Origin: Helicobacter marmotae
Lineage (GTDB): Bacteria; Campylobacterota; Campylobacteria; Campylobacterales; Helicobacteraceae
Assembly: GCF_003364255.1 (NCBI RefSeq)
Contig: NZ_NXLR01000003.1
Coordinates: forward strand, 1-64,000
Direction of reading: 5' to 3'
DNA: 64,000 nt
The position numbers and the translations under genes are program-made. Below are positions 39,393 through 47,092 of this stretch, piece by piece (positions within the stretch are counted from its first letter, which is position 1; the number at the start of each line of letters is the position of its first letter). Under the pieces are notes generated by a model. That model was not told the DNA's origin. It made no database searches and worked only from the letters and a program-made list of their open reading frames with translations.

Positions 39393-40815
39393 TTTTGCCC
39401 CTTATATCTACGCCTAAAAATACTCCTAAAAGCATAAATAGCACTAATTGCCCATCGCGTATAGGGATACAATCAAACATATTTGCTACCATTAAGCCCA
39501 CTAGCCCTATACCAACACTTGCCAAAAATATCTCATAAATATCGCCATTACTTGTAAGGCTAATCTTTGCCCCAAAAGTCCTTAGCACAAAATACAAACT
39601 AAAAGCACAAAACCCCACAAAGCCAAATAAACCTAACTCAAAAAACACTGAAGAGGGGTAGTTATGATTATGGGCATTACTGGAAATAAAGCTATCTTTA
39701 TAGGGCGTGAGTGAAAAGGGGTGATTAAGAGAATCTAGGGCAAAAATATGCTGGATATTAAAGGGAAATTGCTGGAAATGGTAGCCATTAGGGCGCAGAG
39801 GATTATCAGCTATGGCTAAAAGTGTGCTTTTTAGTTTTGAGATTCTATCCAAACTTGAGAATTCCCACACAATGGGCGAAGTTTTATCCTTAGAATGCAC
39901 AGAACACTTCGCCCAACTCTGACAACCACCGCCTAGATACTGCCCCATTGCTGCAGGCGGGGTATGCCACACTTCCTTGAAAGAATTAAGGGCATTATGC
40001 AAATTATAGCGGGAATCCCACTTAGCACTTGCATAATACACTCCCACAGCCCCACCTATAAGTAACAAGCCTATCAAGCAAAGCATATATCGCTTATATG
40101 TATAGCTAAAGCACACAAAAGGCGCACATAGCACCACCACGCACGCCAAAAGCCCAAATCTCCCGCCATTAGCAATAAACGCATATATACCCAGCAGCAT
40201 AAAAAGTGCGAATATCACCTTCAAAACTCCTCTTGTTTTTAAGAATCCCACATACGCAAAGCTAAAGGCAAAAATCAGGTAAAACACATATACCGTAGCG
40301 GGCGCATAATATCGAGGAAGCATAGCCCTATAGCCTAGCTTCCCGCTGCCATTAGCATAGAAATCATAAAGAGTAATAACAGGGTGATAAAACAAAACCA
40401 CACAAACAAGCCCAAAGCATATCTCTAGCTGCCATTTTGACAATCTCGTAGTAAGCAAAAAGCATAAAAGCATAAATAAACTCGGTTCTAACAGATAATG
40501 TCTTATCAAAGCTTTGCTCTCACTTACTTGCTCTGCATTTAAAAGAGAAATATAAGCCAAAGCCACCACCAGCCCCATACAAATAAGCACAAACCAAATA
40601 TGCTTAATGCGCACTATATCTTTATAAAAGCATACAAGAAACACAGCTAAAGCCCCATACAAGCAATTTATGGGGATTTTTATATTAATATATCGATATG
40701 AAAGGGGCAAAAGCATTAAGCTTAAGGCAATAAGCACGATACAAAGCCAAAGGGCGGAGCTTTCATACACCTTTGTGTCTTTGTGCGCTTTTATGTGCTT
40801 TTGCCAAAAAATCAT
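39382..40815 (-). CDS. O-antigen ligase/polymerase-like membrane protein
   Basis: From ATG 40815, coupled as ATGA to the DUF4422 gene, the product has 477 residues. It has about ten to twelve hydrophobic helices. A large loop between late helices (about residues 300-370) contains HNHNYPSSVFFELGLFGFVGF, the typical last-loop pattern of the WaaL/Wzy_C family. Such proteins join O-antigen to lipid A core or polymerise repeat units. The sequence alone does not separate ligase from polymerase. Confidence 0.8.
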   Translation of the reverse strand: MIFWQKHIKAHKDTKVYESSALWLCIVLIALSLMLLPLSYRYINIKIPINCLYGALAVFLVCFYKDIVRIKHIWFVLICMGLVVALAYISLLNAEQVSESKALIRHYLLEPSLFMLLCFLLTTRLSKWQLEICFGLVCVVLFYHPVITLYDFYANGSGKLGYRAMLPRYYAPATVYVFYLIFAFSFAYVGFLKTRGVLKVIFALFMLLGIYAFIANGGRFGLLACVVVLCAPFVCFSYTYKRYMLCLIGLLLIGGAVGVYYASAKWDSRYNLHNALNSFKEVWHTPPAAMGQYLGGGCQSWAKCSVHSKDKTSPIVWEFSSLDRISKLKSTLLAIADNPLRPNGYHFQQFPFNIQHIFALDSLNHPFSLTPYKDSFISSNAHNHNYPSSVFFELGLFGFVGFCAFSLYFVLRTFGAKISLTSNGDIYEIFLASVGIGLVGLMVANMFDCIPIRDGQLVLFMLLGVFLGVDIRGKNAI

Positions 40816-41750
40816 AGATATTGCTTTAATACTCGTAATTTTGCGACATAAAACCGCCTTACATTCCCCTCCTGCACCCAGCCTAGCCACCTTTTATGTG
40901 CTTTAGGATTTAAAAGCACGAGTGGTAACTCTTTGATTCTTAACTTAGGATTTGTCTGCTTTTGATACTCAAGCCATATATTAAAGAGTCGCTCAGCTAA
41001 AAAGCCAAAAACCCGCGCTTGATACACATCATAACTTTTATAAGGAATGCGCTCCTGCAATGCAAACAAAATATCAAACACCCACTCACAATAAGCAAAA
41101 TAAAGCTCTCTTTTCATCACAAACATATTAGCGATATACCACAACATAGGCTTTTTATGTAAAGTTTGCAGGGCACTCTGGTGCATATGTGGATATTTGG
41201 AGCTAATATATGCTAAAGCCATATCCATATCTTTAGCATAATGCACCTTCTCATAAAGCCCATAAAGCGATAAATGCTGCGCCCTCTCCTTTTGGTCATG
41301 GTCGATTACTTTTGTAGGTAAGATAATGTCATATCCATGGCATACTTGCTCGATATTTTGGGCTAAAAGTGCATAAGATTCATAAAATGCATTATCCATA
41401 ATTCCACAAAGTGAGCTATATCTGACCTTTTCTTTTCTAGGCATATCAAAGCGCACACCATCGCTAAAATCTAGCACCCTGCGATAATGAAAGAATCCAT
41501 AATAATCGCAATCTAAATTCTTCCACGCCCAATACATCGCGGTAAGCTCGCAAAAGTAAGGATTAAGCCCGCTGATATGCTCTCCGCTATTATCATAATA
41601 AAGTGAAGTATTTGCCCTTTTGCAAGCAGATTCTAAAGCATTTTTTACATCCACGCTTGCATACTCTGCCCCTACCAAAATGGGTTGTAAAACTTCATTG
41701 GCAATAATGGGGCTTATTTTGTGATAACACACTAAAATTGTAACTTTCAT
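40812..41750 (-). CDS. DUF4422 glycosyltransferase-like protein, intact copy
   Basis: A 312-residue DUF4422 protein, a family found in LPS and capsule loci and thought to transfer sugars. It begins KVTILVCYHKISPIIANEVL and has NPYFCELTAMYWAWKNLDCD and YYGFFHYRRVLDF. The loop between the first domain and NPYFCEL reads DNSGEHISG and has no poly-G. The next gene upstream is a paralogue in which that loop carries G12. Two blocks are almost or exactly identical at DNA level between the copies. Coupled as ATGA to the ligase-like gene. Confidence 0.85.
   Translation of the reverse strand: MKVTILVCYHKISPIIANEVLQPILVGAEYASVDVKNALESACKRANTSLYYDNSGEHISGLNPYFCELTAMYWAWKNLDCDYYGFFHYRRVLDFSDGVRFDMPRKEKVRYSSLCGIMDNAFYESYALLAQNIEQVCHGYDIILPTKVIDHDQKERAQHLSLYGLYEKVHYAKDMDMALAYISSKYPHMHQSALQTLHKKPMLWYIANMFVMKRELYFAYCEWVFDILFALQERIPYKSYDVYQARVFGFLAERLFNIWLEYQKQTNPKLRIKELPLVLLNPKAHKRWLGWVQEGNVRRFYVAKLRVLKQYL
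41470..41564 (-). repeat. 95-bp exact repeat, copy 1
   Basis: Identical to 42411-42505 as far as I can read base by base. It encodes NPYFCELTAMYWAWKNLDCD and the following YYGFFHYRRVLDF of the DUF4422 proteins. Flanking sequence is clearly diverged, which points to gene conversion. Confidence 0.85.
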
Positions 41751-41803
41751 ATTTCCCCCTCCATGCTACTTCTGTACATATTCATTCTCTCCATTTCAAA
41801 TTG

Positions 41804-42732
41804 CTACTTAATAGGACGTTTCCACACACGGATAAAGAAAAAATAGTAGCGCTCATAATCTTTTGATACCCTCTTGCCAAAGAATTTGCTTTGATTGGTG
41901 TATAAAAGCCGCACTTTGCGCTCGCTTATCCTTAAGCGCCCCCTCATAGAATCTAGCCATACATTAAACAACCGCTCAGCTAAAAACCCAAAAACCCGCC
42001 CTTGCGTGCTATCATAGTGCATATAATCAATCTCAATATGCAAAAGCACATCAAAAAGCCACTGCGCATATTCAAAAAACACTTCCCTGCGATAAATGGC
42101 AAGATTCCAATGATACATCTTCGCCCCTTTGGTAAAAAGCGCCCTTTGTATGCAATCTTGCATATGAGGATAAGTCTTGGTGATATAAGCAATTGCCTTA
42201 TCTAAATCTTCTACTATGTGATCAAGTTTAAAATCTTCATACGCACTTAGCTCCGGGCGTAATTTTAACGCCTTAGGCAGCACTATATCAGCTTGGCTTT
42301 CTTGCAAAAATTGGTAAATATTATGAGGTTGTAAATGATATTTTAAAATCACTTGAGTTTGCGGGATAAAAGCCCTTAAGAGCCTAGCTTTTAAGGTATG
42401 AGGAGTGAAGTCTAGCACCCTGCGATAATGAAAGAATCCATAATAATCGCAATCTAAATTCTTCCACGCCCAATACATCGCGGTAAGCTCGCAAAAGTAA
42501 GGATTGAGTTGGGAAATTTCCTTTTTTAAGCTATGAGGTTGCCCCCCCCCCCCGCAACATAATCATCTCTAGCAAGTGCGATACCTTGCTCTAAAGCCGC
42601 AGATTCTAAGGCTTGTTGTGTGTCTTTAGTAGCACAAGCCGCCCCTACCAAAATGGGTTGCAAGACTTCATTGGCAATAATGGGGCTTATTTTGTGATAA
42701 CACACTAAAATTGTAACCTGCGGGGAAGCCAT
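41804..42732 (-). CDS. DUF4422 glycosyltransferase-like protein, phase OFF
   Basis: Two frames form one gene split by a G12 tract. The first part (start ATG 42732 after AAGG) reads VTILVCYHKISPIIANEVLQ and ends in GGGG-NLIA-stop at 42526. The second part resumes with SQLNPYFCELTAMYWAWKN and runs to 41804. With G10 or G13, the frame would continue Gly-Gly-Gly-QPHSLKKEISQLNPYFCEL without a stop and give about 310 residues. That matches the intact paralogue downstream, which has no tract at this loop. In this sequence the gene is therefore OFF. Assembly error in tract length is possible. Confidence 0.85.
42411..42505 (-). repeat. 95-bp exact repeat, copy 2
   Basis: Second copy of the block at 41470-41564, in the phase-OFF DUF4422 gene. 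Confidence 0.85.
42542..42553 (-). repeat. Poly-G tract T2 (G12), OFF
   Basis: Twelve C on the plus strand. Coding-strand flanks are TTATGTTGC and CAACCTCA. ON needs 10 or 13. Confidence 0.9.
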
Positions 42733-42800
42733 TATCATCCTTGTAATATATAGAGTGAAACAAAAGCAAGAATCTTTAAATTTTTATCCTTAATTTACGC

Positions 42801-43871
42801 TTATACCTCTATCTTTTCAACCAAATGCAAGTTAAAGCCACTAAGGGCATGGTATTGGCTTTTATTCGCCCCACAGCTGCTTAGCAACGCAAAATCCTCT
42901 ACATTAAGCCTTTTAAGAATCTGTGCTCCCACGCCAAAATCTTTCATCTCCGCACAGCTTTTATTGGGCTCCTCGCCATTGAGAAACACCAAATACCCGC
43001 CCTGCTCTTTTAGGTATTGTATGCTTTTGGTTAATGCGCTAAATTCTTCATCATTTTGCAAAAGCTCCAAATCACTTCTGATATTATGGAAGCGAATAAG
43101 TGGTTTTGAAGCACTAGATGGGCTGCTATCTGCTGGCTTTTTATCCGCTATGAAGCCAAATGCCACATGAGTACGCCCCAAATGGTCTATAAAGGTATAT
43201 TTCTCTACATTCACACCCATAAACACCACCCTCTCTCTACTGCTTTCTTGCAAGAGATTCTCAAAATTAAGGCGGTATTGAATAATATCAGATACATAGA
43301 GAATCTTAAGGCTATGCTCTTTTGCAAAATCAAGCAAAAATTTATCGCCCCGCCCTGCCATAGTGCCATCTTTTTTCATAATTTCACAAATCACACTAAT
43401 AGGTGCTAAGCCCGCTAATTTGCAAATATCCACACTCGCTTCTGTATGCCCTGTACGCACAAGCACTCCGCCCTCTTTAGCAATAAGTGGGAAAATATGC
43501 CCCGGACGCACAAAGTCGCTAGGCTTGGCATTATTATCACACATAAGGCGGATAGTCATATCCCGCTCATAAGCAGAAATACCCGTTTTTGCCTCTTTAG
43601 CGTCAATGGAGATAGTAAAAGCCGTTTCGTGGTTGCTATCGTTTTTTTGCACCATAGGGGGTAAATCTAGCTTTTTAGCAATATCTTGGGTAATAGATAC
43701 GCATATAAGCCCTCTAGCTTCTTGTGCCATGAAGTTAATTTTCTGCGGGGTGGAGAAAATCCCCGCCATGACCAAATCACCCTCATTTTCCCTATCTTCA
43801 TCATCCATAATAATAATCATCTCACCCTTTTTAATCGCCTCTATGGCATCTTTGACACGTTCTTTATACAT
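42801..43871 (-). CDS. ribB: DHBP synthase with degenerate GTP-cyclohydrolase II domain
   Basis: From ATG 43871 (AAAGG upstream) the product has 356 residues. The N-terminal half is 3,4-dihydroxy-2-butanone-4-phosphate synthase (riboflavin pathway) with MDDEDRENEGDLVMAG and VRTGHTEASVDICKLAG. The C-terminal half has the size of the RibA domain, but the cysteine cluster (C..GD...S..C.C) that binds zinc is missing. Only RibB activity is therefore expected. I recall the same arrangement in H. pylori. An upstream ATG at 43949 would add 26 residues without support. Confidence 0.88.
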   Translation of the reverse strand: MYKERVKDAIEAIKKGEMIIIMDDEDRENEGDLVMAGIFSTPQKINFMAQEARGLICVSITQDIAKKLDLPPMVQKNDSNHETAFTISIDAKEAKTGISAYERDMTIRLMCDNNAKPSDFVRPGHIFPLIAKEGGVLVRTGHTEASVDICKLAGLAPISVICEIMKKDGTMAGRGDKFLLDFAKEHSLKILYVSDIIQYRLNFENLLQESSRERVVFMGVNVEKYTFIDHLGRTHVAFGFIADKKPADSSPSSASKPLIRFHNIRSDLELLQNDEEFSALTKSIQYLKEQGGYLVFLNGEEPNKSCAEMKDFGVGAQILKRLNVEDFALLSSCGANKSQYHALSGFNLHLVEKIEV

Positions 43872-44100
43872 TGCAAACCTTTTTATTATTTCATTTCTAT
43901 GTAATTCCATCCCCCACACACTCACAAAAGTACATTTGCGAAAGCACACCTACAAAAGGAGGCATTATATAGAAATAAGATAAATTTTATCACTAGCTTA
44001 AAGTAGCACTTGCAAGGCTTGTATCGCCATAGCTTAAAGCCCTGCATATATTACATTATATTAATATAGCGTGCTAGTCTCGCTTGATTGAAAGTAAGCC

Positions 44101-44538
44101 CTATGCGAGTTGAGCTCTAATCATCCAAAGAGCCTTTTGCAATGCAGCTACTTGCTCATCAGCATATCCTGCACTCACTTTGTCATCTGCCTTATCTGCC
44201 TCACTTGATAGCTCTTCAAAGAGTTTAAGGAAATACTCATAATCCGCCAAAATAGCCTTTAATACATCTTTAGAATTAAAGCTTGTTTTGCTCTCTTCTT
44301 TGATTTTAGCCTTTTTAAGCATATCACTAAGCGTTACATAAGGCACTTCACCAAGTTGCAAGATACGTTCTGCTACATCATCAAAAATATCTGCGAAGTT
44401 TTCATAAATTTCCTCTGTAGCCTTATGTATAGGGTGGAAATCTGCTCCCTTCACATTCCAGTGAAAATTATGTACTTTCACATAAAAAACTGAGGCATCA
44501 GCCTGAATTTGCTTTAAAATTTCTACAACTTTACTCAT
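44101..44538 (-). CDS. napA: Dps-type ferritin, neutrophil-activating protein NapA
   Basis: A 145-residue four-helix protein that forms a 12-mer storing iron and protecting DNA. The ferroxidase site is made by [20 protein letters not shown] and [31 protein letters not shown] gives a good ribosome site. A TATAGT box (44574-44579, minus strand) lies 36 bases upstream. H. pylori NapA is an immunodominant, Fur- and stress-controlled protein; no Fur box could be assigned here. Confidence 0.95.
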   Translation of the reverse strand: MSKVVEILKQIQADASVFYVKVHNFHWNVKGADFHPIHKATEEIYENFADIFDDVAERILQLGEVPYVTLSDMLKKAKIKEESKTSFNSKDVLKAILADYEYFLKLFEELSSEADKADDKVSAGYADEQVAALQKALWMIRAQLA

Positions 44539-44573
44539 TGTCTATCCTTTTGTTAAGTTTCCTTGAAGTCTTT

Positions 44574-44579
44574 ACTATA
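44574..44579 (-). promoter_or_regulatory. Likely -10 box of napA
   Basis: The reverse complement reads GCTTATAGTAAAG, with TATAGT at a fitting distance to the napA start. It agrees with the Helicobacter -10 consensus. Confidence 0.4.
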
Positions 44580-44764
44580 AGCATTCTCAAATACTTAAGT
44601 ACCCTATATTCAAGGCAATAAGATTCTAAGATATACAAGTAATTTCTAAGCAAACATCTTCACCTATCACACTCCCCCTTTTGCAGAGAAGACTTCAACA
44701 CACCTTAGTATCTCCATTCTTGACAAACTCACCTAAACTCACTATAATTTGCGCTTTTAATTAT

Positions 44765-44839
44765 TGGGGTATCGCCAAGCGGTAAGGCACCTGGTTTTGG
44801 TCCAGGCATTCAGAGGTTCGAATCCTTTTACCCCAGCCA
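44765..44839 (+). tRNA. tRNA-Gln(TTG)
   Basis: A 75-nt cloverleaf. Acceptor TGGGGTA pairs with TACCCCA, the anticodon stem CCTGG/CCAGG closes loop TTTTGGT (anticodon TTG), the T loop is GTTCGAA, and CCA is encoded. It is the first of three tRNAs on this strand. Confidence 0.95.
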
Positions 44840-44891
44840 CTTCTTCAACTTAAAATTTAAGGTCTTTATCTAGCATTTCTTAATAACATAT

Positions 44892-44968
44892 CGCGGGGTA
44901 GAGCAGTCCGGTAGCTCGTTGGGCTCATAACCCAGAGGTCGGGGGTTCAAATCCCTCTCCCGCAACCA
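44892..44968 (+). tRNA. Initiator tRNA-fMet(CAT)
   Basis: A 77-nt cloverleaf with anticodon CAT in loop CTCATAA. It begins CGCGGGG and ends CCCGCAACCA, so position 1 (C) and 72 (A) do not pair, the hallmark of initiator tRNA. The stem TGGG/CCCA next to the loop carries the G-C pairs typical of initiators. Confidence 0.94.
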
Positions 44969-44999
44969 ATTCCAATAAGCCTCTTAAGTAATCAAGTTT

Positions 45000-45076
45000 G
45001 CGCTCATAGCTCAGCTGGATAGAGCAACGGCCTTCTAAGCCGTAGGTCAGAGGTTCGAATCCTCTTGGGCGTACCA
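45000..45076 (+). tRNA. tRNA-Arg(TCT)
   Basis: A 77-nt cloverleaf. Acceptor GCGCTCA pairs with TGGGCGT through wobble pairs, the anticodon loop TTCTAAG has anticodon TCT, the T loop is GTTCGAA, and CCA is encoded. The phase-variable glycan arm begins 57 bases downstream. Confidence 0.94.
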
Positions 45077-45133
45077 TAATAAACAAAACAAATAACACAA
45101 AAAGAAGCTCTAAATAGCCCTAAGGATTATCGA

Positions 45134-47023
45134 TTGAAAATAGTGCATATTGTTACCCAAGACAATGGCGGAGCGGGACGCGCTTGTGTCAGGCTGCACA
45201 AGGCATTACTCAATGCTGGCGTAGATTCTATAATCCTAACACAAAATAAAACCACAGACCTAGCAAGCATTCAGCAAATCGCCAAAAGCAAGCTCCAAAA
45301 AGCCTTTGCTAAGATTCGCCCCTTTATCTCTCAACTCCCGCTTCAAATCTACCCTAAACGACAAAAAGACATATTCTCCCCCAATCTCCCTATATTCACA
45401 CCCACTAATCGCGCTCTCTTAAAAACCATAGAAAAGCTAAAGCCCGATGTCGTGCATTTGCATTGGATAGAAAATGGCTTTTTTAGCATTAAAGATTTAG
45501 CCTATATTAAAGCTCCGCTGCTGTGGAGCTTACATGATGCCAACCCCTATACAGGCGGCTGCCACTATGTGGCAGCCGCCTGTATAGGGGTTGGCACTCA
45601 TTGTAAATCCTGCCCCTTATTACAAAGCAAATTTACTTATGATGTGAGTTTTTGGACATTTAGACGCAAGCAAAAGACCTATAATAAACTCAATAATCTC
45701 ACCATTAATGGCTTATCGCATTGGATCGCCACTTGTGCGAAGCAATCCGCGCTTTTAGGCAATAAACCCATAATCAACCTCCCCAACCCTATTGATACGC
45801 GCATATACCGCCCACTTAATAAGCATTTTGCTAGAGAATGCCTACAAATAGCACAAAATAAAAGGCTTATTTGCTTTGGTGCCATAGGGGCAACCCAACT
45901 CCCGCGTAAAGGCTTTAGCGCACTCTCAAATGCACTTAAAGCCTTAAACCCCGCCCTTAAAGCCAAGTGCGAGCTCCTTATCTTTGGTGCTAGCGCCCCT
46001 AGCGAAGATGAAAGCCTTGATATGCCCACGCATTATCTAGGCACACTCAGCGATGATACCACCCTAGCCCTTGTATATAGCGCAAGCGATGTGTTTATTA
46101 TGCCAAGCTTTGTGGAATCTTTTGGGCAAACTGCCTTAGAATCGCTCTCTTGTGGCACGCCTGTAGTGTGCTTTGAAACAAGCGGGCTAAAAGATATTAT
46201 CACCCACCGCACAAATGGCTATCTCGCACGTTGTTTTGAATCCTCTGATCTTAAAAATGGCATCGAGTGGGTCTTAAACCAAAGCGCGCAAGAATATGCC
46301 GCCCTCTCACTGAATGCCCGGAAAAGTGCGGTTGCAAAATTTGATACTCAAGTGATCGCTCCAGCCTATATTGATATATATAGACAATTAGCTGGGGGGG
46401 GGGCAGTAGATAAGTTAAGGGTAGCAAATGCCGCCAAAGCTATGCTACACGCGCTATTTCCGGATATTTTCAAACCTGCTGTGTTCTATGTGGGCTTTGG
46501 TGCTATTGGTGGCTCATCTACTCCGCGTAAGGGCTTTAATGAGCTAGCATATGCGCTCTCTCACCTTAGCCCTGAGCTCAAATCTCGCACTGAAGTGCTA
46601 GTCTTTGGAGGGAGTGCGTTTGAAATTGAGGGTATTAAGCAAACGCACTTGCTAGGCTTTGTGCATGATGATAGCGCTCTTAGCCTTGCCTTTAATGCGT
46701 GCGATGTGTTTGTCGCGCCATCTTTGGCTGAAAATCTAAGTAATGTCATTATGGAATCGCTCTCTTGTGGCACGCCTGTAGTGTGCTTTGACATAGGGGG
46801 CAATAGTGATTTAATCACCCATAAAAGTAATGGCTATTTGGCAAAAGCTGGAGATAGAGATGATCTCAAAAATGGCATAGAATGGATAGCGAATTTAAAT
46901 AGAGAATCCTATGAGCACCTTGCCTTTAATGCCTATAGGCATGTCTCCTTGCATTTTCACGCTCCCCTTGTTGCTAAAGCCTATATAGAGGCTTATAAGC
47001 AATTAACGGGGGGGGGGGCATAA
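45134..47023 (+). CDS. GT4 glycosyltransferase fused to a second GT-B C-terminal domain
   Basis: A 629-residue protein. Residues 1-420 form a complete GT-B family-4 enzyme: MKIVHIVTQDNGGAGRACVR, then HDANPYTGGCH and ESLSCGTPVVCFETSG. At residues 421-423 a G10 tract (46394-46403) encodes GGG, and then a second C-terminal GT-B domain follows (RKGFNELAYALSHL ... ESLSCGTPVVCFDIGGNSD) with no N-terminal domain of its own. It ends in another tract (G11, GGGA-stop). At G9 in the first tract the frame would stop after GGGQ and release a normal GT4. The second domain is most likely a duplicated remnant. A long palindrome lies at 45538-45596. Confidence 0.85.
   Translation: MKIVHIVTQDNGGAGRACVRLHKALLNAGVDSIILTQNKTTDLASIQQIAKSKLQKAFAKIRPFISQLPLQIYPKRQKDIFSPNLPIFTPTNRALLKTIEKLKPDVVHLHWIENGFFSIKDLAYIKAPLLWSLHDANPYTGGCHYVAAACIGVGTHCKSCPLLQSKFTYDVSFWTFRRKQKTYNKLNNLTINGLSHWIATCAKQSALLGNKPIINLPNPIDTRIYRPLNKHFARECLQIAQNKRLICFGAIGATQLPRKGFSALSNALKALNPALKAKCELLIFGASAPSEDESLDMPTHYLGTLSDDTTLALVYSASDVFIMPSFVESFGQTALESLSCGTPVVCFETSGLKDIITHRTNGYLARCFESSDLKNGIEWVLNQSAQEYAALSLNARKSAVAKFDTQVIAPAYIDIYRQLAGGGAVDKLRVANAAKAMLHALFPDIFKPAVFYVGFGAIGGSSTPRKGFNELAYALSHLSPELKSRTEVLVFGGSAFEIEGIKQTHLLGFVHDDSALSLAFNACDVFVAPSLAENLSNVIMESLSCGTPVVCFDIGGNSDLITHKSNGYLAKAGDRDDLKNGIEWIANLNRESYEHLAFNAYRHVSLHFHAPLVAKAYIEAYKQLTGGGA
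45538..45596. repeat. 28-bp perfect palindrome with 3-nt loop inside a CDS
   Basis: Arm 45538-45565 (TGCCAACCCCTATACAGGCG and GCTGCCAC) is exactly complementary to 45569-45596, with loop TAT. It encodes ANPYTGGCHYVAAACIGVGT of the GT4 enzyme. The second arm replaces a variable segment while keeping the conserved cysteine after it. Related enzymes as I recall them have no such symmetry. Confidence 0.9.
46139..46176 (+). repeat. 38-bp exact repeat, copy 1
   Basis: Identical to 46754-46791. It encodes the ESLSCGTPVVCF donor-binding motif in the first GT-B C-terminal domain. Surrounding sequence is diverged between the two domains. Confidence 0.8.
46394..46403 (+). repeat. Poly-G tract T3 (G10)
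   Basis: Flanks CAATTAGCT and CAGTAG. G10 joins the two GT-B parts; G9 gives CAG TAG stop directly after. Confidence 0.92.
46754..46791 (+). repeat. 38-bp exact repeat, copy 2
   Basis: Same block in the second GT-B C-terminal domain of the fused protein. Confidence 0.8.
47008..47018 (+). repeat. Poly-G tract T4 (G11)
   Basis: Flanks CAATTAAC and CATAAA. At G11 the gene stops at 47023. At G10 it would read on to TGA 47094-47096, overlapping the next ATG (47093) as ATGA. Confidence 0.92.
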
Positions 47024-47092
47024 ACACTCTTCTTTCACCCTAAGCCCCGTATTTACGCCCCTTAAAGCCCATAATATCACTTTGGGGGCGGC

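Noticed and set aside
41804-42732. Ordinary pseudogene interpretation of the split DUF4422 gene
   Set aside because: The only lesion is the poly-G length, and the alternate frame is open on both sides, so a switch is the better reading.
45000-45134. tRNA-Arg as attachment site for the glycan arm
   Set aside because: No duplicate of the tRNA end was found downstream and no integrase is present.
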